From the NCBI GenBank assembly GCA_002381565.1, contig DFWZ01000062.1, forward strand, positions 1 to 26,201: DNA of 26,201 bases, in the 5' to 3' direction. The notes below the pieces were generated by a model. The model searched no databases, had not been told where the DNA came from, and was given only the letters and a program-made list of their open reading frames with translations. This stretch comes from Gallionella sp. UBA4121. GTDB lineage: Bacteria; Pseudomonadota; Gammaproteobacteria; Burkholderiales; Gallionellaceae. Positions 20,655 through 26,201 of this stretch are shown piece by piece. A program made the translations under genes and the position numbers. Numbering within the stretch: the first letter of the stretch is position 1; each line of letters starts with the position of its first letter.

Positions 20655-21169
20655 TTCGACGCTTGCCACCCGCATTTCGTAGTCTTGTACAAGTTGTACC
20701 CCCAGATGATATTTGCCGATAAAACCAACGTCCCAAACATGCCCACGAAGGCCATTAAGTGACTTACCAGCTTTTCGACATCATCTCCCTCGGCTAGACC
20801 CCCTATCAATCCAGCAGAAAGGAAAAATGTCACCATTCCGATCAGACCGAAGTTGTGCATCCAGAAATGCACCTTTACCAGGCGCAGACTATAGATCTGC
20901 CTGCGGGAAACAACGGGAACCACGTAGTACAGAGCCGCGAATATCGCCATCTCGACCCAGCCCAGCAGATTAATGTGCCCATGCGCCAGTGTAATCAAAC
21001 GACCATGCGGGCTATAGTCTACAAAATGCCGGAAAGCGGGTACGCCGCCCATGATCGCACCCCATGAAAAACCGATGATGCTGTAAATTATGCATGCGTA
21101 TACAAACCACAAAAGGTATTTTTTGTAATCAGCGGCTTGTGCAGCGCTGTGCTCAATGCTTTGCGTCAT
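20651..21169 (-). CDS. Stand-alone CcoN C-terminal module (HGH), copy 2
   Basis: A 172-aa four-helix protein resembling helices IX-XII of CcoN. AHGHINLLGW (His63, His65) stands where CcoN has its haem b3/b ligands, QIYSLRLVKVHFWM matches the loop and helix XI, and GTLVLSANIIWGYN matches GTLVFFGNILWLYN of helix XII in the full CcoN. The CuB ligands and Tyr are missing. It overlaps the preceding cytochrome c gene by 17 nt and the following thioredoxin-like gene by 4 nt, so all three are translated together. This suggests a membrane haem b protein working with the anchored cytochrome c. Together with 18417-18923 it forms a pair; no published role is known to me. Confidence 0.82.
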   Translation of the reverse strand: MTQSIEHSAAQAADYKKYLLWFVYACIIYSIIGFSWGAIMGGVPAFRHFVDYSPHGRLITLAHGHINLLGWVEMAIFAALYYVVPVVSRRQIYSLRLVKVHFWMHNFGLIGMVTFFLSAGLIGGLAEGDDVEKLVSHLMAFVGMFGTLVLSANIIWGYNLYKTTKCGWQASK

Positions 21170-21734
21170 CCTGTGCCTCTTTTGAATTATTTTTCATCCA
21201 GTCGCGAATGTCGGTGAAATTAGTCCTCCAACCTGCCGGTGTCCACATTTGTACCATGGCATCGATAAAACTCGATGCGCCCTGAGGCGGCTCGAACGAT
21301 GAGGATGAACCCTGATCAGCTTTCAGTTCAGACACGAAAACTGCCATGGCATGTATATCAGAATCGGGAAGAGCCGAAACATACGCGGCATCCTTGGGAG
21401 GTGCGCCATGATCCATGGTCTTCGCACCATATGTCTTTTCAGGATCTTTAAGGAAACTAACGAAATAGTTTAAATCATGCTTAGAGCCTAGCCCGTCCAG
21501 ACTCACGCCCATACTGGTACCACTACCGACAGCGCGGTGGCATGTGTAACAACCATTTTTCTGATATATGGCGTAACCACGCTCGCCTTCTGCTGAAAAC
21601 TCGAAGTGGGTCAAAATTGGATATAACGGCTTAACAGATTTATGCCTGACTGACTCCAGCATAAAAAAGCTAATTACTGTAATAACAACAAGTAAGCCAA
21701 CCACGCCAAAAAGGATTTTTTCTCCAAGTTTCAT
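21153..21734 (-). CDS. Membrane-anchored monohaem cytochrome c (MKxGEK type, copy 2)
   Basis: A 193-aa cytochrome with an N-terminal membrane helix (about residues 6-24) and one haem motif CYTCH (Cys62, Cys65, His66). A Met in AKTMDHG is a possible sixth ligand. The anchor MKLGEKILFGVVGLLV and the LDGLGS stretch match the 160-aa cytochrome at 11694-12176, showing paralogy. An extra C-terminal segment of about 45 residues (ASSFIDAMVQMWTPAG) is not in the shorter copy. GGTGATAG precedes the ATG. It heads the run cytochrome c, CcoN-like module, thioredoxin-like lipoprotein and probably the 153-aa protein. Confidence 0.88.
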   Translation of the reverse strand: MKLGEKILFGVVGLLVVITVISFFMLESVRHKSVKPLYPILTHFEFSAEGERGYAIYQKNGCYTCHRAVGSGTSMGVSLDGLGSKHDLNYFVSFLKDPEKTYGAKTMDHGAPPKDAAYVSALPDSDIHAMAVFVSELKADQGSSSSFEPPQGASSFIDAMVQMWTPAGWRTNFTDIRDWMKNNSKEAQDDAKH

Positions 21735-21800
21735 CTATCACCAATTCTGCCCCAGCAATTATCTCGGAGCGTTTTTGCTTCATATTATTAAATGAAGAAT

Positions 21801-21823
21801 AAAAAATATCAGCCAATGCTGAT
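21801..21823 (-). terminator. Intrinsic terminator of the dihaem cytochrome operon
   Basis: Read on the minus strand, ATCAGC-attg-GCTGAT (21808-21823) is followed by ATTTTTT (complement of 21801-21807). It lies about 55 nt after the stop of the dihaem cytochrome gene. Confidence 0.65.
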
Positions 21824-21839
21824 TAATTTAGCGTATGGA

Positions 21840-21867
21840 TTCCAGTGCCCGCAATCAGGCACTGGAA
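21840..21867. other. Perfect 10-bp hairpin after the dihaem cytochrome gene
   Basis: TTCCAGTGCC (21840-21849) and GGCACTGGAA (21858-21867) pair exactly with an 8-nt loop, 11 nt beyond the stop codon at 21879. It has no T-run on the minus strand and probably acts together with the terminator at 21801-21823 or protects the mRNA end. Confidence 0.6.
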
Positions 21868-21878
21868 CACAAAAAAAA

Positions 21879-22649
21879 TTACTTGATAAGTTTAACGTTT
21901 TTCATAACCGTCTCATTATCGACTTCCAAGCTATCGCCAGGGGTGCTATCTTCCGCCTGAGAAAGGTAGCCAGCCGCATTATTGATATCATCGTCGGTCA
22001 AATTCTTCGCAATTGCCCGCATCTGCCCGGCAGGATCATTTGCCCGCGAACCATCACGCCAGTTTTTCAACTGATTGGTCAGATATACAAATTTTTGCTG
22101 GCCAATTTTAGGGTAGACCGGATCCGCACCTCGACCATCGAAGCCATGGCAAGATTGACATGCAGAAACCTTGTTCTCAACTCCATAGCGAACGAGTATC
22201 TTGCCTTTATAGGATTCGCCAACCGGAGTGCCAGCTGTCTTCAGCGCAGCAAGATCGGATCTTTCGCTAGATTTTGGCAATGTATTAACGTAAGCCGAAA
22301 TATCGCGTCTTTCCTGTTCAGTAAGCGACTTGGCAAAGCCATTCATTACAGCACCAAGCCCTGCGGGTGTACGTTTATCATCAGCGAAATTTGTCAATTG
22401 CTTAATAACGTATACATAACCTATATTGGCAAGCCTGGGGGTACCCATGTCATCATTCCCCATTGCCTTGTCGCCATGACATGTGTTACAAGCTGTAACA
22501 CCCGCATCCGGTTTGCCATTTTCGAAAATTTTCTTTCCATTCAAGATGTTCGCCGTTACTGGCGCGTCTCCTGCAAAACTTACGCCTGAAAAAGCCAGCA
22601 AGGCGGCAGTCCCCCAACACACCATTGCTAATTTAGATAATCTAAGCAT
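21879..22649 (-). CDS. Dihaem cytochrome c, cytochrome c4-like
   Basis: A 256-aa periplasmic cytochrome. The start at 22649 (MLRLSKLAM) has GGGAGGG about 6 nt before it and is preferred to a GTG at 22664. A signal peptide ends near SGVSFA-GDAP (residue 27). Two similar domains carry CNTCH (Cys54, Cys57, His58) and CQSCH (Cys164, Cys167, His168), each followed by the Gly-rich and Met-containing stretches of class I cytochromes. Cytochromes c4 shuttle electrons to terminal oxidases including cbb3. It follows the 34-aa miniprotein by 80 nt and ends in a double hairpin. Confidence 0.9.
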   Translation of the reverse strand: MLRLSKLAMVCWGTAALLAFSGVSFAGDAPVTANILNGKKIFENGKPDAGVTACNTCHGDKAMGNDDMGTPRLANIGYVYVIKQLTNFADDKRTPAGLGAVMNGFAKSLTEQERRDISAYVNTLPKSSERSDLAALKTAGTPVGESYKGKILVRYGVENKVSACQSCHGFDGRGADPVYPKIGQQKFVYLTNQLKNWRDGSRANDPAGQMRAIAKNLTDDDINNAAGYLSQAEDSTPGDSLEVDNETVMKNVKLIK

Positions 22650-22729
22650 GCATCCCTCCCCCACTCAAAATTTTTTAATTACCCGCAGCTTGTGCAGATC
22701 AAAGCTATTTAATCCCTTGTTCTGGACGA

Positions 22730-22834
22730 TCAGGAATTTTTTCTCATTACAACAAAAACCAAACCGAATAAAAACACAAATATACCGACATACATGAGAA
22801 CTACTTCGCTGGTTGTAACATCTGGTTCAAGCAT
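22730..22834 (-). CDS. 34-aa single-helix miniprotein upstream of dihaem cytochrome
   Basis: A short frame starting MLEPDVTTSEVVLMYVG with a strongly hydrophobic helix to about residue 30 and the basic end MRKNS. GGGAG is 6 nt before this ATG; another ATG two codons earlier abuts the ribosome-binding site and is less likely. It lies 80 nt before the dihaem cytochrome c on the same strand. Topology resembles CcoQ/CcoM-type small subunits and the three other miniproteins in this window. Confidence 0.6.
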   Translation of the reverse strand: MLEPDVTTSEVVLMYVGIFVFLFGLVFVVMRKNS

Positions 22835-23185
22835 TTGCATCTCCCTAGATACTTATGATTATAAAATTCATCAACACACCCTACCCTCATCTCAGAGGAC
22901 ACTAGCACTTTATCATCAAGAAATTCATGAAGCAAGAAGGTTATTTTCCTACCTGTCGTAATTAGCAGTTTAAACCCCTTTCATGCTATCGATAATTGAA
23001 ACCTCACCTAAACCTGATATGGCACCTTGGATATCCCAATTGAATATTTTGCGCCAAACCAAAGTTTCTGGAACTAATAGGCATTCAGACCTGTCAAGTT
23101 TGTCTGTTTGCTTGATTTGCATCACACCGATGCACCCCTCTGGACTCAAGTCAAACTTTTCATTTCTTTATATACGGTGTCCATT
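22835..23185. other. Divergent intergenic region between two cytochrome genes
   Basis: About 350 nt. It contains an FNR/Dnr-type box at 23112-23125. An open frame at 22983-23189 on the plus strand lacks support. No clear minus-strand promoter for the miniprotein-dihaem cytochrome unit was seen. Confidence 0.5.
23112..23125. promoter_or_regulatory. FNR/Dnr-family binding site (candidate)
   Basis: TTGAT-TTGC-ATCAC matches the FNR/ANR/Dnr palindrome TTGAT-N4-ATCAA at 9 of 10 conserved bases. Its centre lies 67 nt before the ATG of the small cytochrome c. This would couple that gene to low oxygen or NO. A TATATA at about 23169-23174 may be the -10. Confidence 0.5.
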
Positions 23186-23506
23186 ATGAAAACGCTTGTC
23201 CTCATCGTCTTGACTGCGACCCTGTCAGTTTCTGCCACTGTATTTGCGACAGAGGACGGCGAAGCATTATTTAAACATAGCGGTTGCAATGCGTGTCACA
23301 CCCTATCAAAAACATCTGTCGGCCCATCCATCCTTGATATCGCCGCGAAATACAAGGATGACAAGGCGGCCAGAAGCAAACTTGTTGCAAAAGTACGCAG
23401 CGGCGGCGCCGGTTCTTTCGGCTATATGCCCATGCCACCCGCATCGACGTCCGTTAGCGACAAAAGCATTAAAACCATCGTTGAGTGGGTGCTTAAACAA
23501 AAATAG
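23186..23506 (+). CDS. Small periplasmic cytochrome c (c-551/c-552 type)
   Basis: A 106-aa class I cytochrome. The start at 23186 (MKTLVLIVL) gives a clean signal peptide ending at VFA-TEDG (residue 21), whereas longer upstream starts add an unlikely leader. CNACH (Cys34, Cys37, His38) binds haem, VGPSILDIAAKY is the typical region after it, and YMPMPP supplies the Met ligand. Such proteins donate electrons to nitrite reductase, peroxidases or cbb3 oxidases. An FNR/Dnr-type box lies upstream. The ribosome-binding site is weak. It is followed after 78 nt by the RNase gene. Confidence 0.93.
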   Translation: MKTLVLIVLTATLSVSATVFATEDGEALFKHSGCNACHTLSKTSVGPSILDIAAKYKDDKAARSKLVAKVRSGGAGSFGYMPMPPASTSVSDKSIKTIVEWVLKQK

Positions 23507-23584
23507 CCTCCAACTGACTTGCGCGTGTCTGCGGCAAAACACTTGGGCTGTTATAATCTGCACCAATTTTTTTCTCGCGCCTCC

Positions 23585-25579
23585 ATGAATATCCTTTACG
23601 AAGAAGACGGCAGTTTCAAGGTTGGCAGCATCATGACCGACAATACCAGCTCACTGCAGATAGAAAGTTTGTCCGGCAAACGCAGCAAAATCAAAGCCAG
23701 CAACGTAATGCTGCACTTTACCCAGCCTGTCATGACCGAATTTCTTCCCAAGGCGGAAACACTCGCAGCCGATATCGAGGTGGAATTTTTGTGGGAATGC
23801 TGCCCTCCGGAGGAATTTGGCTTCGAACAAATTGCCACCGAATATTTTGGCCACAAGCCAAGTTCGCTGGAAGCCGCCGCTGCGCTGATACGTTTGCACA
23901 GCGCGCCAATCTATTTTCATAGGAAGGGCAAGGGGCATTATCGCGCCGCCCCCCCGGAAGTACTCAAAGCCGCATTAGCCGGGGCCGAGAAAAAGCGTCA
24001 GGCGCTGGCGTTGCAGGCGCGTTGCACGGAACAACTCATCAACTTTGAATTGCCGCCCGAGTTTACCGACCATCTCGCACAACTGCTCTACAACCCTGAC
24101 CGCAACACCCTTGAAGTGAAGGCAATGGAAGCTGCCTGTGCCGCGACACACATGTCAGCTGTTCATCTGTTGCAACGCTGCGGCGCGATTCCTTCCACAC
24201 AGAACTACCATTTGCAGAAATTCCTGTTCGAGAACTTTCCCAAAGGCACCGGTTTTCCATCAGTCGAATTGGCCACATGGGATGAATTACCGATGGGGGC
24301 CAGCAATGCCTTCAGCATAGACGACGCGGCCACCACCGAGATCGACGATGCGTTCTCGGTGGAAAAACTAGCCAACAACAACTGGCGTATCGGCGTGCAC
24401 ATCGCAGCCCCTGCCCTTGGTATGCCGCGCGACTCGGAAGGCGATAAACTGGCCGCGGCGCGTTTATCCACCGTGTATATGCCGGGATCAAAAATCACCA
24501 TGTTGCCTGACAGCGTGGTGCAAGCCTTTACGCTGACGGCGGATCGCGTGTGCCCTGCGCTGTCCATGTATATCGAAGTGGATGCCGAAACCCTGGCGAT
24601 ACTCAATTACGAGAGCCGCGTCGAGCGCGTACATATCGCGGCAAATCTGCGCCACGACACACTGGAGCCCTTGTTCAACGAAGAGACGCTGGCTGCGGGA
24701 AAGCTCGATTATCCATATGCAAACGAGCTGACGCTGCTGTGGCATCTGGTGCAGAAGATGGAAACCGGGCGCGGCAAGTCGTCCGACAACATGCAGCAGG
24801 TTGACTATAACTTCCATATTGAAAATGACCGCATCAGCATCACGACCCGCCGACGCGGCTCACCTATAGACAAGGTGGTATCCGAGCTGATGATTCTGGT
24901 CAATTGCGAATGGGGCAAGCATCTGGCTGAACACGGCTTCCCCGGCATCTACCGTACCCAGCAGAACGGCAAGGTCAGGATGAGCACGATCGCCGCCCCA
25001 CATCAGGGCCTGGGCGTGGCGCAATACATGTGGTCCAGCTCGCCGCTGCGCCGCTATGTGGACATGGTAAACCAGCGCCAGATCATCGCCATGCTGCAAG
25101 ACCAAGACGCACCTTACCCGAAGAATGACACCGCGCTGTATGCCATTTTGCGCGACTTCGACACCATGTACACGATCTATAACGAGTTCCAGCGCAACAT
25201 GGAACGTTACTGGTGTTTGCGCTGGCTGCAACAGGAAAATATTGAGCTGATCGAGGCCACGGTATTGCGTGAGAGTCTGGTGAAAATGACCGAGATCCCG
25301 CTGGTATTCCGTGCGCCGTCACTGCCTGAACTGCTGCCAGCCAAGACCCGCGTGCAACTCGCCATCACAGCCATTGACCTGCTCGATCTTTCATTGCAGA
25401 CACGCTATGTCGCCACGCTAGCCACCGAAGTGACTGAAGCAGAAGCAGCAATGACTGACGAGGAAGCACTGGAGTATGCGGAGGAACTAGCCGAAGAAAC
25501 AAAAATGGTGGCGGCTGAGAACGAGAAAATACCAGCAGCGGTTGCTGCGGCTGAAGAAAACGGGGAAGCGGCTTGCTAG
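23585..25579 (+). CDS. RNase II-family 3'-5' exoribonuclease (RNB domain)
   Basis: A 664-aa RNB-domain protein; start at 23585 (MNILYEEDG) because the preceding 22 codons look non-coding and many family members begin this way. The catalytic metal motif is SIDDAATTEIDDAF (residues 244-257) with Asp246, Asp254 and Asp255. The position of E. coli RNase II Asp207 is Glu252, which I believe is normal in the cyanobacterial/plastid-like branch of the family. GSPIDKVVSELMILVN and SSPLRRYVDMVNQRQ are further RNB motifs. The C-terminal 50 residues are Glu/Ala-rich and probably disordered. It degrades RNA processively from the 3' end. The downstream TonB-like gene overlaps its end. Confidence 0.9.
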   Translation: MNILYEEDGSFKVGSIMTDNTSSLQIESLSGKRSKIKASNVMLHFTQPVMTEFLPKAETLAADIEVEFLWECCPPEEFGFEQIATEYFGHKPSSLEAAAALIRLHSAPIYFHRKGKGHYRAAPPEVLKAALAGAEKKRQALALQARCTEQLINFELPPEFTDHLAQLLYNPDRNTLEVKAMEAACAATHMSAVHLLQRCGAIPSTQNYHLQKFLFENFPKGTGFPSVELATWDELPMGASNAFSIDDAATTEIDDAFSVEKLANNNWRIGVHIAAPALGMPRDSEGDKLAAARLSTVYMPGSKITMLPDSVVQAFTLTADRVCPALSMYIEVDAETLAILNYESRVERVHIAANLRHDTLEPLFNEETLAAGKLDYPYANELTLLWHLVQKMETGRGKSSDNMQQVDYNFHIENDRISITTRRRGSPIDKVVSELMILVNCEWGKHLAEHGFPGIYRTQQNGKVRMSTIAAPHQGLGVAQYMWSSSPLRRYVDMVNQRQIIAMLQDQDAPYPKNDTALYAILRDFDTMYTIYNEFQRNMERYWCLRWLQQENIELIEATVLRESLVKMTEIPLVFRAPSLPELLPAKTRVQLAITAIDLLDLSLQTRYVATLATEVTEAEAAMTDEEALEYAEELAEETKMVAAENEKIPAAVAAAEENGEAAC

Positions 25580-26170
25580 CAAGATTGAAATCGGGGATTT
25601 CGCTGGCGATGATTTTTTCCGTCGCGCTGCACGCGTTTGCCCTGTTCGGCGTCAGTCTGGTATTGCCCGACCCGAACAAATCGGCCGCCATCATGCAGCC
25701 GCTGCATGTGGTGCTGGTCAACAGCAAATCGAAGTCAAAACCTGTCAAAGCCGATGCCCTGGCACAGGCCAATCTGGACGGCGGCGGCAATACCGCAGAA
25801 GACCGGCAGGCCAAGAGCATGCTGCCGAATATCGGGGACGACAGCCAGATCACGCCTGAGCAATCCGCACGACAAGTGGCGCATCTGGAAGAAGAGTCAC
25901 GGCGCATGCTGACCCGCCTCAAAAGCAGCTACAAGCTTGCCTTGCCTCAGCCCCAAAAACAGACCGACACCGCAAGCGCGGAGGATATGGTGCAACGCAG
26001 CCTGGAAATTGCCCGGCTGGAAGCACAGATCAGCAAAAACAACGATTACTATCAAAAGATGCCTCGCCGTAAATTTATCGGTGCGCGCACTCAGGAATAC
26101 CGTTTCGCTCAATATATCGAAGACTGGCGTGTCAAGGTTGAACGCATCGGCAACTTGAACTATCCGGAAC
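25573..26170 (+). CDS. TonB-like protein, truncated by contig end
   Basis: About 199 codons of an incomplete gene. The likely start is TTG at 25573, overlapping the RNase stop, with GGGGAAG just upstream; a second TTG is at 25585. An N-terminal helix (SLAMIFSVALHAFALFGVSL) includes the Ser/His pattern of TonB anchors. A charged linker with helical, Gln/Arg/Glu-rich sequence follows, then RFAQYIEDWRVKVERIGNLNYP, which opens the TonB C-terminal domain that contacts outer-membrane receptors (shown in part: YIEDWRVKVERIGNLNYP). The rest of that domain is missing because genuine sequence stops at 26170, where adapter sequence begins. No TonB receptors or ExbBD are in view. Confidence 0.8.
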
Positions 26171-26201
26171 CTGTCTCTTATACACATCTCCGAGCCCACA
26201 A
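26171..26201. other. Nextera transposon-end/adapter contamination
   Basis: CTGTCTCTTATACACATCT (26171-26189) is the Tn5 mosaic end used in Nextera libraries, and the following CCGAGCCCAC (26190-26199) continues the standard adapter. It is not genomic. Translation yields the well-known artefact peptides: PVSYTHLRAH on the plus strand and MGSEMCIRDR on the minus strand. Confidence 0.97.

Noticed and set aside
21792..22589. 265-codon plus-strand open frame
   Set aside because: It lies antisense to a clear dihaem cytochrome c gene with signal peptide and two CxxCH motifs; a codon-structure shadow.
22983..23189. 68-codon plus-strand open frame before the small cytochrome c
   Set aside because: No ribosome-binding site, overlaps the cytochrome start and the FNR/Dnr-type box.
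25897..26199. Minus-strand open frame of 100 codons at the contig end
   Set aside because: Its first residues come from adapter sequence and the rest is antisense to the TonB-like gene.
1..26201. CRISPR arrays, tRNA/rRNA genes, insertion sequences, integrases
   Set aside because: I looked on both strands and saw no regularly spaced direct repeats, no tRNA- or rRNA-like stretch and no transposase or integrase gene.

Overview
The window is accessory-rich chromosomal DNA from a proteobacterium. It is most likely a betaproteobacterium of the Nitrosomonadales (Gallionella/Sulfuricella-like) living at low oxygen. This placement is inferred from gene families (NsrR type, CcoG/Sco, many small c-type cytochromes, an RNase II-family gene followed by a TonB-type gene) and was not tested by any search. 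The right end is a sequencing-library artefact: the last 31 bases are Nextera transposon-end/adapter sequence, so the final gene is cut there.

Layout. (1) 0.2-2.3 kb: an NO-defence locus, with a group I truncated haemoglobin and a ferredoxin-FAD-NAD reductase on the minus strand, divergent from nsrR; a 23-bp NsrR-like operator overlaps the -10 of a good promoter between them. (2) 2.3-9.1 kb, minus strand: a probable operon with an 882-aa membrane spermidine-synthase-like protein, CcoG, a 142-aa two-helix membrane protein, a Sco copper chaperone, a 477-aa polytopic membrane protein and a 66-aa membrane peptide. (3) 9.5-12.7 kb, minus strand: a tightly coupled operon of small membrane proteins, a CcoS-like protein, a membrane-anchored cytochrome c, and a SUMF1-fold protein lacking the formylglycine-generating cysteines. 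(4) 13.0-16.7 kb, minus strand: a cbb3-like (C-family) haem-copper oxidase core, CcoN plus an enlarged CcoO, with a 205-aa membrane protein and single-helix miniproteins but no recognisable CcoP. (5) 16.7-18.3 kb: mostly non-coding, with two short monocistronic genes that each have a promoter and a terminator. (6) 18.4-22.8 kb: two stand-alone proteins resembling only the last third of CcoN (helices IX-XII with the HxH haem ligands), accompanied by a FixH/YtkA-like lipoprotein, a thioredoxin-like lipoprotein, a second anchored cytochrome c paralogous to the first, and a dihaem cytochrome c. (7) 23.2-26.2 kb, plus strand: a small cytochrome c behind an FNR/Dnr-type box, then an RNase II-family exoribonuclease and a truncated TonB-like gene.

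How they may work together. CcoG and Sco are known cbb3 assembly/copper-delivery factors. The CcoN/CcoO core keeps every metal ligand and the cross-linked tyrosine expected of an O2 reductase, so it is read as an oxidase rather than an NO reductase. The absence of CcoP, the roughly 115-residue insertion in CcoO, a Glu-to-Gln change at the position of CcoN Glu323, four unannotated 34-36-residue single-helix peptides, two paralogous anchored cytochromes c and two CcoN C-terminal modules together suggest an unusual respiratory system. That system hypothesis is inference. The individual genes and motifs are seen in the sequence.
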